A stretch of DNA of 64,000 nucleotides from Pigmentiphaga sp. (GCA_023228945.1 JALOAI010000001.1:124001-188000); one strand, 5' to 3'. Shown: positions 17,170 to 25,603, numbered from the stretch's first letter. Translations and numbers: made by a program. The notes: a model not told the origin generated them from the letters alone.

Positions 17170-17930
17170 CCCAGGCGTTCGCCGCCCCGTGCGGCAGCGC
17201 CGCGGTAGCCGCCCCCCGTACCGATTCCGCCGTCGTCACGTATCGGCAACTCGGCCTGGCCCATCGCGGCCGGATCATCCTTCGAAACATCGAGGGCCGG
17301 GTCGGGCGCGGTTCGCTCACCGCGGTGATCGGCCCCAACGGCGCGGGCAAAAGCACATTGATGCGCGCCACCCTGGGCCTGCTCAAGCCGGCCCATGGCG
17401 AAGTCATCTGCCACGTTCCCCGCGAGCGTATCGCCTACCTGGCCCAGCAAAGCCAGATCGATCGCCAATTTCCGCTGTCGGTGCTCGATTGCGTCATGCT
17501 CGGTTTCTGGCCGGCGGCCAAGCTTTGGCGGCGGGTTGGGGCGGCGCAGCGCGAAGCGGCCCTGCATGCCCTCGACGCCGCGGGGCTGCTGGATTTTGCC
17601 TCCCGGCCGATCGCCACTCTTTCGTCGGGCCAATTCCAGCGCATGCTGTTCGTGCGCGTGCAGCTACAGGATGCCGATTTCATCGTGCTCGACGAACCAT
17701 TCAATGCCGTTGACACCGCCACCACCGCCCTCCTGCTCGATGTGGTCGATGGCTGGCACCGCGAAGGGCGCACGGTGCTGGCGGTGCTGCACGATTACCA
17801 GCAGGTCCGGACGCGGTTTCCCCAGGCCCTGTGCCTGGGGGATGGCCGGCTGCTGGGCTGGGGGCCCGCTGGCGAGGTACTGGATTCGCTGACGCCGGCC
17901 GGGCCGGGCGCAGCCGCCTCGTACGCCTGA
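17166..17930 (+). CDS. Metal (zinc-type) ABC transporter ATP-binding protein
   Basis: A 254-residue ABC ATPase of the metal-uptake (ZnuC/MntB) group. Walker A is IGPNGAGKSTLMRA, the Q-loop is near YLAQQSQIDRQFPLSV (the DRxFPxxV signature of this group), the ABC signature is TLSSGQFQRMLF, and Walker B is FIVLDEPFNAVD, with the switch His in VLHDYQQV. The ATG at 17166 overlaps the micro-ORF stop; a long open frame upstream is part of the tadA region. The permease gene follows after 25 bp. Confidence 0.93.
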   Translation: MTQAFAAPCGSAAVAAPRTDSAVVTYRQLGLAHRGRIILRNIEGRVGRGSLTAVIGPNGAGKSTLMRATLGLLKPAHGEVICHVPRERIAYLAQQSQIDRQFPLSVLDCVMLGFWPAAKLWRRVGAAQREAALHALDAAGLLDFASRPIATLSSGQFQRMLFVRVQLQDADFIVLDEPFNAVDTATTALLLDVVDGWHREGRTVLAVLHDYQQVRTRFPQALCLGDGRLLGWGPAGEVLDSLTPAGPGAAASYA

Positions 17931-17955
17931 GGCACGAAGTGCCTATCAAACCGGT

Positions 17956-18825
17956 ATGTACGACTTCCTGATCGCTCCGTTCGTCGATTTCGTCTTTCTC
18001 AGGCGCGCGCTGGTGGCCACCCTTGCCGTGGCGCTGGGCTGTGCGCCGCTGGGCGTGTTGCTTACCTTGCGCCGGATGAGCCTGGTGGGCGATGCGCTGG
18101 CCCATGCCGTGCTACCGGGAGTGGCAGTGGGGTTCGTGGTGTTCGGCCTGTCGCTGCCGGCTTTGAGCCTGGGCGGGTTTCTGGCCGGCGTGGTGGTGGT
18201 GCTGGTGGCGGTGTGGGTCAGCCGCTATACCGATCTCAAGGAAGACGCCACCTTTGCGGCCGGCTATCTGGTGGCCCTGGCGGGCGGTGTGCTGCTGATT
18301 TCGGCCCACGGCACGCAACTCGATCTGCTGCACATTCTGTTCGGCAATATCCTGGCCGTGGATCGCGTGGGCTTGCTGCTGGTCGCCGGGGTCGCCAGCC
18401 TCACTTTGCTGGGCCTGGCCTGGGGCTATCGCGCCTTTTTGCTCGAAACCTTCGACCCCGCGTTTTTGCAGGCGGTAAGCCGCCGGGGCGGATGGTATCA
18501 ACTCTGTTTCCTGCTACTGGTGGTGGCCAATCTGGTGGCGGCCTTCCAGGTGCTGGGCACCTTGATGGCGGTGGGCCTGATGATGCTGCCCGCGGTATCA
18601 GCCCGCCTGTGGCACGCCATGCTGCCGGCGCAATTGCTCAACGCCTCGCTGCAGGCCATGGGCGCGGGGTATGCCGGGCTCCTGCTCTCGTTCCATTATG
18701 ATCTGCCGTCGGGCCCCGTCATCATTCTATGCGCCGGGGCGCTTTACCTGGGTTCGCTATGGTTGGCGCCGCAAGGGTGGCTTGGGCGCTGGCGGGCGCG
18801 CCACGTGGATTTTTCGGGAAGCTGA
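17956..18825 (+). CDS. Metal (zinc-type) ABC transporter permease
   Basis: A 289-residue ABC-3 family permease with about eight membrane segments. It carries the conserved region MSLVGDALAHAVLPGVAVGF and ends LGTLMAVGLMMLPAVSARLW, both typical of ZnuB/MntC-type proteins. It would form the dimeric inner-membrane channel energised by the ATPase encoded just upstream. The solute-binding protein gene starts 2 bp after its stop. Confidence 0.93.
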   Translation: MYDFLIAPFVDFVFLRRALVATLAVALGCAPLGVLLTLRRMSLVGDALAHAVLPGVAVGFVVFGLSLPALSLGGFLAGVVVVLVAVWVSRYTDLKEDATFAAGYLVALAGGVLLISAHGTQLDLLHILFGNILAVDRVGLLLVAGVASLTLLGLAWGYRAFLLETFDPAFLQAVSRRGGWYQLCFLLLVVANLVAAFQVLGTLMAVGLMMLPAVSARLWHAMLPAQLLNASLQAMGAGYAGLLLSFHYDLPSGPVIILCAGALYLGSLWLAPQGWLGRWRARHVDFSGS

Positions 18826-18827
18826 CG

Positions 18828-19766
18828 ATGCGTATTTCAAGACCCTGGCAGTTATGCCCTCCGGCCGCGGCGCGCCGCTGGCTGGCGGCGCTGCTGCTGG
18901 CGATGCTGGTCGGTTTGCCCGTTCCGGCGCGGGCCATCGACGTCATCGCCAGCTTCAGCATTCTGGCCGATCTCGTCGCCCAGGTGGGTGGCGAGCAGGT
19001 TGCCGTCAGCAGCCTGGTGGGGCGCGAGCAGGATGGCCACGTCTTCCAGCCCAGGCCGTCGGAACTGGCGCGCTTGCGCAACGCCGATCTGGTGGTGGTC
19101 AATGGCCTGGGCTTCGAGGGCTGGATGACTCGCTTGCTGCAGAGCGCCGGTTATCGCGGCCCCGTGGTGGTGGCCACCGAAGGCGTGGCTCCATTACCGC
19201 AACCGCTCTCCCCATCGGGGGCCGGCCGTGAAGCGCCCGATCCCCATGCCTGGCAGGACCCTGCCAGAGTCCAGGTCTACGTCGAGAACATCGCCAGCGC
19301 GCTGGCCGAGGTGGATCCGGACCATGCGGAGATCTACCGGCAGCGGGCGCGGCGGTACCAAGAGCGCCTGCGGCAATTGGATGAGCAGATCGCCGGCGAA
19401 CTCGGCACCCTCGCCGATGATCGGCGAACCGTGGTCACGCCACACGCGGCGATGCGTTATTTTGGCGAGCGCTACGGTTTGCGGTTTCTGGCGGCGCAGG
19501 GTCCGAACGCCGGCAGCGAACCCGGCGCTCGCGAGATTGCGCGATTGATCCAGCAAATGCGGGCTTCGGGCACGGCGGTGATCTTCAGCGAAAGTCCCGG
19601 TACGCCGGCCTTGCTGCGGCAACTGGCGCGCGAGTCGGGCGCCCCGCTGGCAGGCCGCTTGTATAGCGATACGCTCTCGCCCATCGACGGTCCCGCCGCC
19701 AGCTATCTCGATCTGATGACCCACAACGCGCGCCAATTGCGCGAGGCGCTGGCCGGCACCCCCTAG
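18828..19766 (+). CDS. Metal ABC transporter solute-binding protein, zinc-type ligands
   Basis: A 312-residue periplasmic cluster A-I protein with a signal peptide (about residues 1-36, LLLAMLVGLPVPARA). Putative metal ligands are His in EQDGHVFQP, His in PDPHAWQDP, His in VVTPHAAMRYF and Asp in LYSDTLSPI. A third histidine where manganese-binding members have glutamate argues for zinc. The long His-rich loop of many ZnuA proteins is absent, replaced by a short Pro/Ser segment (PLPQPLSPSGAGRE). It is the last gene of the ABC operon. Confidence 0.9.
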   Translation: MRISRPWQLCPPAAARRWLAALLLAMLVGLPVPARAIDVIASFSILADLVAQVGGEQVAVSSLVGREQDGHVFQPRPSELARLRNADLVVVNGLGFEGWMTRLLQSAGYRGPVVVATEGVAPLPQPLSPSGAGREAPDPHAWQDPARVQVYVENIASALAEVDPDHAEIYRQRARRYQERLRQLDEQIAGELGTLADDRRTVVTPHAAMRYFGERYGLRFLAAQGPNAGSEPGAREIARLIQQMRASGTAVIFSESPGTPALLRQLARESGAPLAGRLYSDTLSPIDGPAASYLDLMTHNARQLREALAGTP

Positions 19767-19838
19767 AACGCGTCGCTCGGGCTCGGCGCTTCGGCGTGTG
19801 GCGAGGCGTGCGCCATGAGGTATATTGGCTCTTGGCAT

Positions 19839-19855
19839 ATACCCCCCTCGGGTAT
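19839..19855. promoter_or_regulatory. CsoR-type operator in front of the copZ-like gene
   Basis: ATACCCCCCTCGGGTAT has perfect 6-base arms (ATACCC/GGGTAT) around CCCTC. This G/C-tract inverted repeat is characteristic of the CsoR/RcnR/FrmR family. It is 34 bp upstream of the metallochaperone start, and the second gene downstream encodes a CsoR-family protein, so autoregulation is likely. Confidence 0.65.
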
Positions 19856-19889
19856 GGAGCGTTTCAGATCGTCCTAGTGGAGCCTTGTC

Positions 19890-20105
19890 ATGAGCCAAGC
19901 CGTTATCACTTCCCTTCAAATCACCGGCATTACCTGCGGCGGTTGCGTCACCGCGCTGACCCGGCTGCTCAAGGCCTTGCCGGGCGTCGAGGATGTCGAG
20001 ATCGACCAAGGCAGCGGCAATACGCAGATCCGCCATGCGTCGGACCAAGCAGGCCTGGCTCAATTCCGGCAGACCATCCAGGATGCCGGCTATGACCTCG
20101 ATTGA
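19890..20105 (+). CDS. Heavy-metal-associated domain protein (CopZ-like chaperone)
   Basis: A 71-residue single-domain HMA protein with the metal-binding motif GITCGGCVTALTRLL. The Cys-x2-Cys pair (TCGGC) binds Cu(I) in characterised relatives; the usual MxC methionine is replaced by threonine. The fold strands (ITSLQITG, VEDVEIDQG) are evident. It would ferry copper in the cytoplasm to an exporter that is not in this window. The CsoR-family gene starts inside its last codons (14-bp overlap). Confidence 0.9.
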   Translation: MSQAVITSLQITGITCGGCVTALTRLLKALPGVEDVEIDQGSGNTQIRHASDQAGLAQFRQTIQDAGYDLD

Positions 20106-20493
20106 CCACGCGCCAAAGCGCAAGCCCCGTCCTTCAGGGCGGGATGAAGCAAGGCAGTTCTCCTCTGGAGCCGAAGGCTCCCCCGAAAGGTGGCGGAGAA
20201 GCGCCGACCGGGAGGCCGGAGTTCTTCACAAAGACCGCCTGCTGGCCCGCCTGAGCCGCATCGACGGCCAGGTGCGGGGCGTGGCCCGCATGGTCGGCGA
20301 GGATCGCGATTGCCTCGACGTGCTCACCCAGTTGGCGGCGGTCAAAGCCGCGCTCAATCAGGTGGCCATGCAATTGCTCGAAAACCAGGCGCGGCGCTGC
20401 GTGGCGCGGGCCATGCGCGATGGCGAGAGCGAGGCCGCCACGGCGGAGCTGCTGGCGGTGCTCAAGCGCATCGATGGCAAGGCTTTCGGGTGA
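20092..20493 (+). CDS. CsoR/FrmR-family metal-sensitive regulator with repeat-encoded N-terminal extension
   Basis: The C-terminal 90 residues are a clear DUF156 helical repressor domain (HKDRLLARLSRIDGQVRGV, DRDCLDVLTQLAAVKAAL). The first Cu(I) ligand Cys is present in DRDC and the third in ARRCV. The expected His four residues before the last Cys is Gln (LLENQARRC), so copper sensing may be altered. The first 45 residues, from the only usable ATG at 20092, are basic and unlike the family (KRKPRPSGRDEARQ, ERWRRSADREAG). They are encoded almost entirely by a dispersed repeat. There is no ATG, GTG or TTG between the repeat and the conserved domain. Confidence 0.8.
   Translation: MTSIDHAPKRKPRPSGRDEARQFSSGAEGSPERWRRSADREAGVLHKDRLLARLSRIDGQVRGVARMVGEDRDCLDVLTQLAAVKAALNQVAMQLLENQARRCVARAMRDGESEAATAELLAVLKRIDGKAFG
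20122..20225 (+). repeat. Dispersed multi-hairpin repeat, copy A (inside the CsoR-family gene)
   Basis: A 104-bp element made of successive hairpins: GCCC-rich arm around CCTTCA then GGGCGGG (20124-20143), GGAGCC-GAA-GGCTCC (20167-20181), and pairings around GGTGGCGGAG and GGGAGGCCGG. It matches the minus-strand element at 30341-30452 over its whole length and a decayed element at 10087-10146. The first hairpin resembles the right-end/omega-RNA hairpin of IS200/IS605 elements (from memory, not a search). Confidence 0.75.
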
Positions 20494-20526
20494 ATGCGGC
20501 GTGGCGCGCAGCGTTACACTGATGCC

Positions 20527-21507
20527 ATGAGCGACCTCCACCAGCCCCCCGCACGCGCCCGCCGCCGCCGCCGTCCGGGTATTTATCTGTTATCGCCGGC
20601 CGGCGCCATCATCGAGCCCGAACGACTCGAGCGCGCGCGAGCAAACTTGCGCAAGCTGGGTTTCAATTGCACGCTGGATCGCACGGCCACGGCCCGCGAG
20701 CAGCGCTTCGCAGGCACCGATGCCCAACGCCTGGCGGCTTTTGAGCGCGCCTTGCGCCATCCCGCCGACATCGTCATGGCCACGCGTGGCGGCTACGGCA
20801 TATCGCGCCTGCTGCCGCGGCTCGACTTCCGGGCCCTGGCCGATAGCGGCAAGCGTTTTGTCGGGCATAGCGACTTCACCGCCTTCCAGTTGGCTTTGCT
20901 GGCCAAAACCGGCGCGGTCAGCTGGGCGGGGCCGATGGCGTCCTACGACTTCGGCGGCGAGGCAGTCGATGAACTCACCGCCGACTTATTTGTCGAAGCT
21001 CTTTCGGGCCAACTCGAGATCCTGAGCTTCGAGTCCCCCGACTCCGACCCGGTCGACGCCCGCGGCGTGCTATGGGGCGGCAATCTGGCGCTCGTCACGG
21101 CGCTGGTGGGTACGCCGTACCTGCCCAAGATCCGCGGCGGCATTCTCTTCCTGGAAGACGTCAACGAATCCGCCTATCGCATCGAGCGGATGCTGTTGCA
21201 ATTGCTGCATGCCGGCATCCTCGACAAACAGAAGGCGATCGTATTGGGCCGCTTCACCGAGATGCCGTCATCGCCGCTCGACCAGGGCTACGACTTAACG
21301 GCGGTCATCGCCTGGTTGCGCGGCCAGGTGCGTGTACCCATCGTGACGGGGCTGCCGTTCGGCCACGTGCCGCTCAAGGCCACCTTGCCCGTGGGTGCCA
21401 AAGTGGGCATCGCCACCCAAGACGGCATGGCCTATCTGGTATTACAGGAGCATCACCATCACGATCACGACGACCCTCACCACCAACACGACATCGCGTC
21501 GGCGTGA
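20527..21507 (+). CDS. ldcA: LD-carboxypeptidase (peptidase family S66)
   Basis: A 326-residue muramoyltetrapeptide carboxypeptidase that releases D-Ala from murein tetrapeptides during recycling. The catalytic Ser is in FVGHSDFTAF, the Glu region in VLWGGNLALVTAL with ILFLEDVNESAYRIERML, and the His in TGLPFGHVPLKATLP. The C-terminal tail is strikingly histidine-rich (EHHHHDHDDPHHQHD), which is not part of the usual fold and might bind metal. The ATG at 20527 is chosen over an upstream in-frame ATG at 20494. Its 3' end overlaps the next open frame. Confidence 0.9.
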   Translation: MSDLHQPPARARRRRRPGIYLLSPAGAIIEPERLERARANLRKLGFNCTLDRTATAREQRFAGTDAQRLAAFERALRHPADIVMATRGGYGISRLLPRLDFRALADSGKRFVGHSDFTAFQLALLAKTGAVSWAGPMASYDFGGEAVDELTADLFVEALSGQLEILSFESPDSDPVDARGVLWGGNLALVTALVGTPYLPKIRGGILFLEDVNESAYRIERMLLQLLHAGILDKQKAIVLGRFTEMPSSPLDQGYDLTAVIAWLRGQVRVPIVTGLPFGHVPLKATLPVGAKVGIATQDGMAYLVLQEHHHHDHDDPHHQHDIASA

Positions 21508-22345
21508 GCTTGCGGCCAACATCGATCTGCATAGCCACTCTTGTCTCTCGGACGGCGCGCTGCCACCCGCCGAGGTGGTGGCGCGCGCCAAGCGGCTGGG
21601 CGTCCACGTGCTGGCCCTGACCGATCACGATGAGGTCGCGGGCCTGGCCGACGCCCAGGCCGCCGCCACCGCCGAGGGCGTGCGCTTCATTCCGGGTGTC
21701 GAGATCTCCGTCACCTGGGCCCGGCGCGGCGTGCATATCGTCGGCTTGAACATCGATCCGCAAGACGCCCGCTTGCGTGCCGGCCTGGCGCAGACGCGCC
21801 GTGGCCGCCTGGCCCGCGCCGGCCGCATCGCCGAGCAACTGGAGCGCGCCGGCTATCCCGGCGGCCTGGAGGCCGCGCAGCGCCTGGCGGGCAACCCCGA
21901 AATCATCAGCCGGACCCATTTCGCCCGTTTTCTGGTGGAGCAGGGAGCGGCGCCGTCCGTGGGCAAGGTGTTCGACCACTATTTGTCTCCGGGCAAGCCG
22001 GGATTCGAACCCATGCAATGGGCAAGCCTGGAAGACGCCTTGAGCTGGATCCACGGCGCGGGGGGCAGGGCGGTGATCGCCCATCCGGGACGCTATACCT
22101 ACGACCCGACCGCCTTCGATGCCTTCTTTGCCGCGTTCGCCGATCTCGGCGGCGAGGGGATCGAGGTGATCACCGGCAGCCACACGCCCGAGCAATACCG
22201 GGAGTATGCCGAGGTGGCGGCGCGCTACGGTTTTCTGGCGTCGCGCGGCTCCGATTTCCACGCGCCCGGCGAAAGCCGGGTCGATCTCGGCCAGTTGCCC
22301 GCCTTGCCGCCGCACCTGGCTCCCATCTGGCACGATTGGCTATAG
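21395..22345 (+). CDS. PHP-domain phosphoesterase (start uncertain)
   Basis: A metal-dependent phosphoesterase of the PHP family, related to YciV/RnaAM-type 3'-phosphonucleotide or RNA/DNA 5'-exonucleases. Metal ligands are visible in IDLHSHSCLSDG, ALTDHDEVAGL, GVEISVTW, VIAHPGRY and ASRGSDFHAPGES. The conserved domain begins at about 21520. The only conventional start in frame is a GTG at 21395, which would give a 113-bp overlap with ldcA and a low-complexity Thr/Ile-rich leader (ITITITTTLTTNTT). The true start may be non-canonical, or a frameshift may be involved. Confidence 0.85.
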   Translation: MPKWASPPKTAWPIWYYRSITITITTTLTTNTTSRRRELAANIDLHSHSCLSDGALPPAEVVARAKRLGVHVLALTDHDEVAGLADAQAAATAEGVRFIPGVEISVTWARRGVHIVGLNIDPQDARLRAGLAQTRRGRLARAGRIAEQLERAGYPGGLEAAQRLAGNPEIISRTHFARFLVEQGAAPSVGKVFDHYLSPGKPGFEPMQWASLEDALSWIHGAGGRAVIAHPGRYTYDPTAFDAFFAAFADLGGEGIEVITGSHTPEQYREYAEVAARYGFLASRGSDFHAPGESRVDLGQLPALPPHLAPIWHDWL

Positions 22346-22403
22346 TGGGGTCTGGGCGCGGCCATTTGCCGCCCTGTCCACGTTTTGTTGCATTTCCACG
22401 ATC

Positions 22404-22985
22404 ATGAGCAAGGCCTTTACCCGAGAAGACGATAACGTCGACGACGACCTCGACATGCCCGAGCCCGCGCTGCCCAAGGGCACGCGCAACTATCTGACGC
22501 CGCAAGGCTACGCCCGCCTGCGCGACGAGCTCACGCATTTGATGACGGTCGAGCGCCCTGAAGTCGTCAACGTGGTGTCGTGGGCGGCTTCCAATGGCGA
22601 TCGCTCCGAGAACGGCGATTATCTCTATGGCAAGAAGCGTTTGCGCGAGATCGATCGCCGCATGCGCTTTCTCACCCGGCGGCTCGAAATCGCCGAAGTG
22701 GTGGATCCGCGCGATCAGCTGGGCCAGGAGCAGATTTTCTTCGGCGCCACCGTGACGTATCTGGACGACGAGGGCGAGGAGCAGCGGATCAAGATCGTCG
22801 GCGTGGACGAAGCCGAGCCCTTGCAGCAGCGCATCAGTTGGGTGTCGCCGGTTGCCCGTGCCCTGACCCGCGCCCGGGCGGGCGATGTGGTTACGTTGCG
22901 CACGCCGGCGGGCGAGCAGAGCCTGGAGGTTCTGGAGGTGGAATACACCGAGGCCGATCCCGCACCGCCGGGCCGGGGCAACTGA
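22404..22985 (+). CDS. greB: Transcription elongation factor GreB
   Basis: A 193-residue Gre factor that enters the RNA polymerase secondary channel and stimulates cleavage of backtracked RNA. The N-terminal coiled coil starts at NYLTPQGYARLRDELTHL and carries the acidic tip region SENGDYLYGKKRLREIDRR. The FKBP-like C-terminal domain has FFGATVTYLDDEGEE and ISWVSPVARALTRARAGD. GDYLYGKK distinguishes GreB from GreA. An acidic N-terminal extension of about 20 residues precedes the coiled coil. It is convergent with spoT. Confidence 0.93.
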   Translation: MSKAFTREDDNVDDDLDMPEPALPKGTRNYLTPQGYARLRDELTHLMTVERPEVVNVVSWAASNGDRSENGDYLYGKKRLREIDRRMRFLTRRLEIAEVVDPRDQLGQEQIFFGATVTYLDDEGEEQRIKIVGVDEAEPLQQRISWVSPVARALTRARAGDVVTLRTPAGEQSLEVLEVEYTEADPAPPGRGN

Positions 22986-23053
22986 CGGCGGACCATGCCA
23001 ACCGACGCTTCCGGCGAGCGGGCTTGCGCTGCGGTGGCTAGGGTGGGAACTCG

Positions 23054-23070
23054 CAGCCGAGCAGCGGCTG
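23054..23070. terminator. Small hairpin between greB and spoT
   Basis: CAGCCG-AGCAG-CGGCTG forms a 6-bp stem with a 5-base loop in the 109-bp gap between the converging ends. It could help end transcription from either side. There is no T tract. Confidence 0.3.
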
Positions 23071-23094
23071 GCAAACGGGGTAGGCGAAGCAACC

Positions 23095-25287
23095 TCAGCC
23101 GCGCAGGCGCAGGATGCGCTGTACCTGCGGCACGCGCCGCAGATAGCGGAAAACCTTGGCCAGATGCTCGCGATCGGCCACCTGGATGGTGAAGTGCAGC
23201 ATGACGGTGGCCGCGGCGTCGTCTTGCGTGGTGATGTGGGCGATGTTGGCGTCGGCGGCGCTGACTTCGGCGGCGATCCGGCCCAGCACTCCGCGCTCGT
23301 TGCGCGCCACGACGTCGACGCGGACATTGAAATGATGGGCCGGATTGTTGTCCCAGGCCACGTTCTGGATCCAGCGCTCGGGCTCCCGCTCGCGCTGGCG
23401 CAGGGCCGTGGGGCAGTCGGCGGTGTGCACCACCAGGCCATGGCCGGTGCGGATACAGGCGATCAACGCATCACCGGGAATGGGGGAGCAACAGGTGGCC
23501 AGTTGCACCGACTGGCCCTCGTTGCCCTGGATCAGAATCGGCGCACTGCGCACGGCGGTGACTTCGTCGACGGCGGCGGCGGTGGTGGCCACGACGTCGG
23601 CCCCCGGCATGAAGCGGCGAGCCACCACCGCGGCTAACCGTTTGCCCAGGCCGATGTCGGCGAGGATCTCGGCGCGCGAGTCGGCGCCGGAGGCGCGCGC
23701 GAGCTTCTCCCAGGTGGCGTCGTTGACTTCGTCGAGCGACAGGCCAAGTTGCTTCAGCTCATGGGCCAGCAGGCGCTCGCCGAATGCCACGGACTCCGCG
23801 TACTGCACCGTGCGCAGATAGTGGCGGATTTCGGAGCGCGCCCGGCCGGTGCGCACGAACCCCAGCCATTGGCTGCTTGGGCGGGCGGCCATCGAGGTGA
23901 CGATTTCGACGGTATCGCCGCTTTTGAGTTCGGTGTGCAGCGGCACCTGCTCGTGATTGACGCGCGCGCTGGACGCCTGATTGCCGACATCGGTGTGGAT
24001 GTGATAGGCGAAATCGAGCGGCGTTGCGCCCCGCGGCAGGGAAATGATCTTGCCCCGCGGCGTGAAAACATACACCGCATCGGGGAAGAGATCGACCTTG
24101 ACATGCTCGAGGAACTCGCCCGAGTCGCCGGTTTGGCGCTGGATGTCGAGCAAGGATTGCAGCCACTGGTGCGTGCGCTTTTGCAGATCGTTGAGCGAGA
24201 CGTCGGCCGATTTATAGATCCAGTGCGCCGCCACACCGCTTTCGGCGATGTGATGCATGTCGCGGGTGCGGATCTGGAATTCGATGGGCGTGCCGTACGG
24301 CCCGACCAGGGTGGTGTGCAAAGACTGGTAGCCATTGATCTTGGGAATGGCGATGTAGTCTTTGAACTTGCCCGGCACCGGGCGGTATAGCTGGTGCAAG
24401 GCGCCCAGGGCCAGGTAGCAATCGGCCTGGGTATGGACGACGACCCGGAAGCCGTAGATGTCGAGCACTTCGGAGAAGCTTTTCTCCTGCAGGGTCATCT
24501 TGCGGTAGATGCCGGCGAGGTTTTTTTCGCGGCCATATACCTCGGCCTCGATGCCGGCCGCCGGCAGCGCCGCGCGTACCGCGTCGGTGACATTGCCGAT
24601 CACCTCGCGGCGGTTGCCGCGGGCGGCGCGCACCGCCTTCTGCAGCACCCGGTAGCGATTGGGGTACATGGCCTCGAAACACCGATCCTGCAGCTCGCGA
24701 TACAGGACGTTGAGCCCCAGGCGATGAGCGATGGGGGTGTAGATCTCGAGAGTTTCGCGGGCCACGCGACGGCGTTTTTCGGGCGATACCGGCCCCAGCG
24801 TGCGCATATTGTGCAGGCGGTCGGCCAGCTTGATGAGTATCACCCGGACGTCGCGCGCCATGGCCAACAGCATCTTGCGGAAGCTATCCGCCTGCTGATC
24901 GGTTTTGGTGGCGAACTCGATGCGGTCGAGCTTGGACAGGCCGTCGACCAGCTCGGCGACGTCGGTGCCGAAATGCTCGGCCAGCTCTTGCTTGGGGACG
25001 CCCTGGTCCTCCATGACGTCGTGGAGGAGGGCGGCCATCAGCGCATCGGCATCGAGTCGCCAGCCGGCGCAGATTTCGGTGACCGCGATGGGATGCGTGA
25101 TATACGGCTCGCCGCTGGCGCGGAACTGCCCCAGGTGGGCGGCGTCGGAAAACCGGAAGGCATTGCGCACCCGCCGGATATCGGCGGGTGCGAGATACTG
25201 CGAGATCAGCTCGGCCAGCGGCGCGATCGTGACCTGCGCGCTCCCGGTAACGCTGGGAGTGTCGGTGGAGATCGCGCTGCTGTTCAT
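23095..25287 (-). CDS. spoT: Bifunctional (p)ppGpp synthetase/hydrolase SpoT
   Basis: A 730-residue long RSH enzyme. The N-terminal hydrolase is intact, with the metal-binding HD in ALLHDVMEDQG and the upstream His in GEPYITHPIAV. The synthetase domain (about residues 240-370) has DIYGFRVVV, KDYIAIPKINGYQSLHTT and IEFQIRTRDMHHIAE. TGS (about 395-455, VFTPRGKIISLPRGATP) and C-terminal ACT domains follow. The intact HD motif marks it as the SpoT-type enzyme, in contrast to relA at 50.8 kb. Gene order gmk-rpoZ-spoT matches many proteobacteria. Confidence 0.95.
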   Translation of the reverse strand: MNSSAISTDTPSVTGSAQVTIAPLAELISQYLAPADIRRVRNAFRFSDAAHLGQFRASGEPYITHPIAVTEICAGWRLDADALMAALLHDVMEDQGVPKQELAEHFGTDVAELVDGLSKLDRIEFATKTDQQADSFRKMLLAMARDVRVILIKLADRLHNMRTLGPVSPEKRRRVARETLEIYTPIAHRLGLNVLYRELQDRCFEAMYPNRYRVLQKAVRAARGNRREVIGNVTDAVRAALPAAGIEAEVYGREKNLAGIYRKMTLQEKSFSEVLDIYGFRVVVHTQADCYLALGALHQLYRPVPGKFKDYIAIPKINGYQSLHTTLVGPYGTPIEFQIRTRDMHHIAESGVAAHWIYKSADVSLNDLQKRTHQWLQSLLDIQRQTGDSGEFLEHVKVDLFPDAVYVFTPRGKIISLPRGATPLDFAYHIHTDVGNQASSARVNHEQVPLHTELKSGDTVEIVTSMAARPSSQWLGFVRTGRARSEIRHYLRTVQYAESVAFGERLLAHELKQLGLSLDEVNDATWEKLARASGADSRAEILADIGLGKRLAAVVARRFMPGADVVATTAAAVDEVTAVRSAPILIQGNEGQSVQLATCCSPIPGDALIACIRTGHGLVVHTADCPTALRQREREPERWIQNVAWDNNPAHHFNVRVDVVARNERGVLGRIAAEVSAADANIAHITTQDDAAATVMLHFTIQVADREHLAKVFRYLRRVPQVQRILRLRG

Positions 25288-25320
25288 GATGAGCCTTGGG
25301 GAGACGACGCGTATCGAAGC

Positions 25321-25524
25321 TTAGGTTGGAACCTTGCGTAGCATCTCGACGCCGGTAAGGCCGGCCGCGATCTCGCGCAGGGCGGTCACGGTGGGTTTGT
25401 CTTTGCTATCGAGGCGCGGCACGTGGCCCTGGGCCAGTTCGCGGGCGCGATAGGTGGCGGCCAACGTGAGCTTGAAACGGTTGGGAATGTGCTGCAGGCA
25501 GTCTTCGACGGTGATGCGGGCCAT
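25321..25524 (-). CDS. rpoZ: RNA polymerase omega subunit
   Basis: A 67-residue omega subunit that helps assemble RNA polymerase and contributes to ppGpp response. The conserved start MARITVEDCLQHIPNRFKL and the middle TYRARELAQGHVP are clear. An AAGGA ribosome site precedes the ATG at 25524; the open frame continues upstream but is not coding. It sits between gmk (79-bp gap) and spoT (33-bp gap). Confidence 0.95.
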   Translation of the reverse strand: MARITVEDCLQHIPNRFKLTLAATYRARELAQGHVPRLDSKDKPTVTALREIAAGLTGVEMLRKVPT

Positions 25525-25603
25525 GGATATCCTTGGGACTACTGATAAGCGTTCAGGGGCGCAAAGACCCGCCCGGGAGGCGTACCGTTGCACCCACAAC
25601 GAA

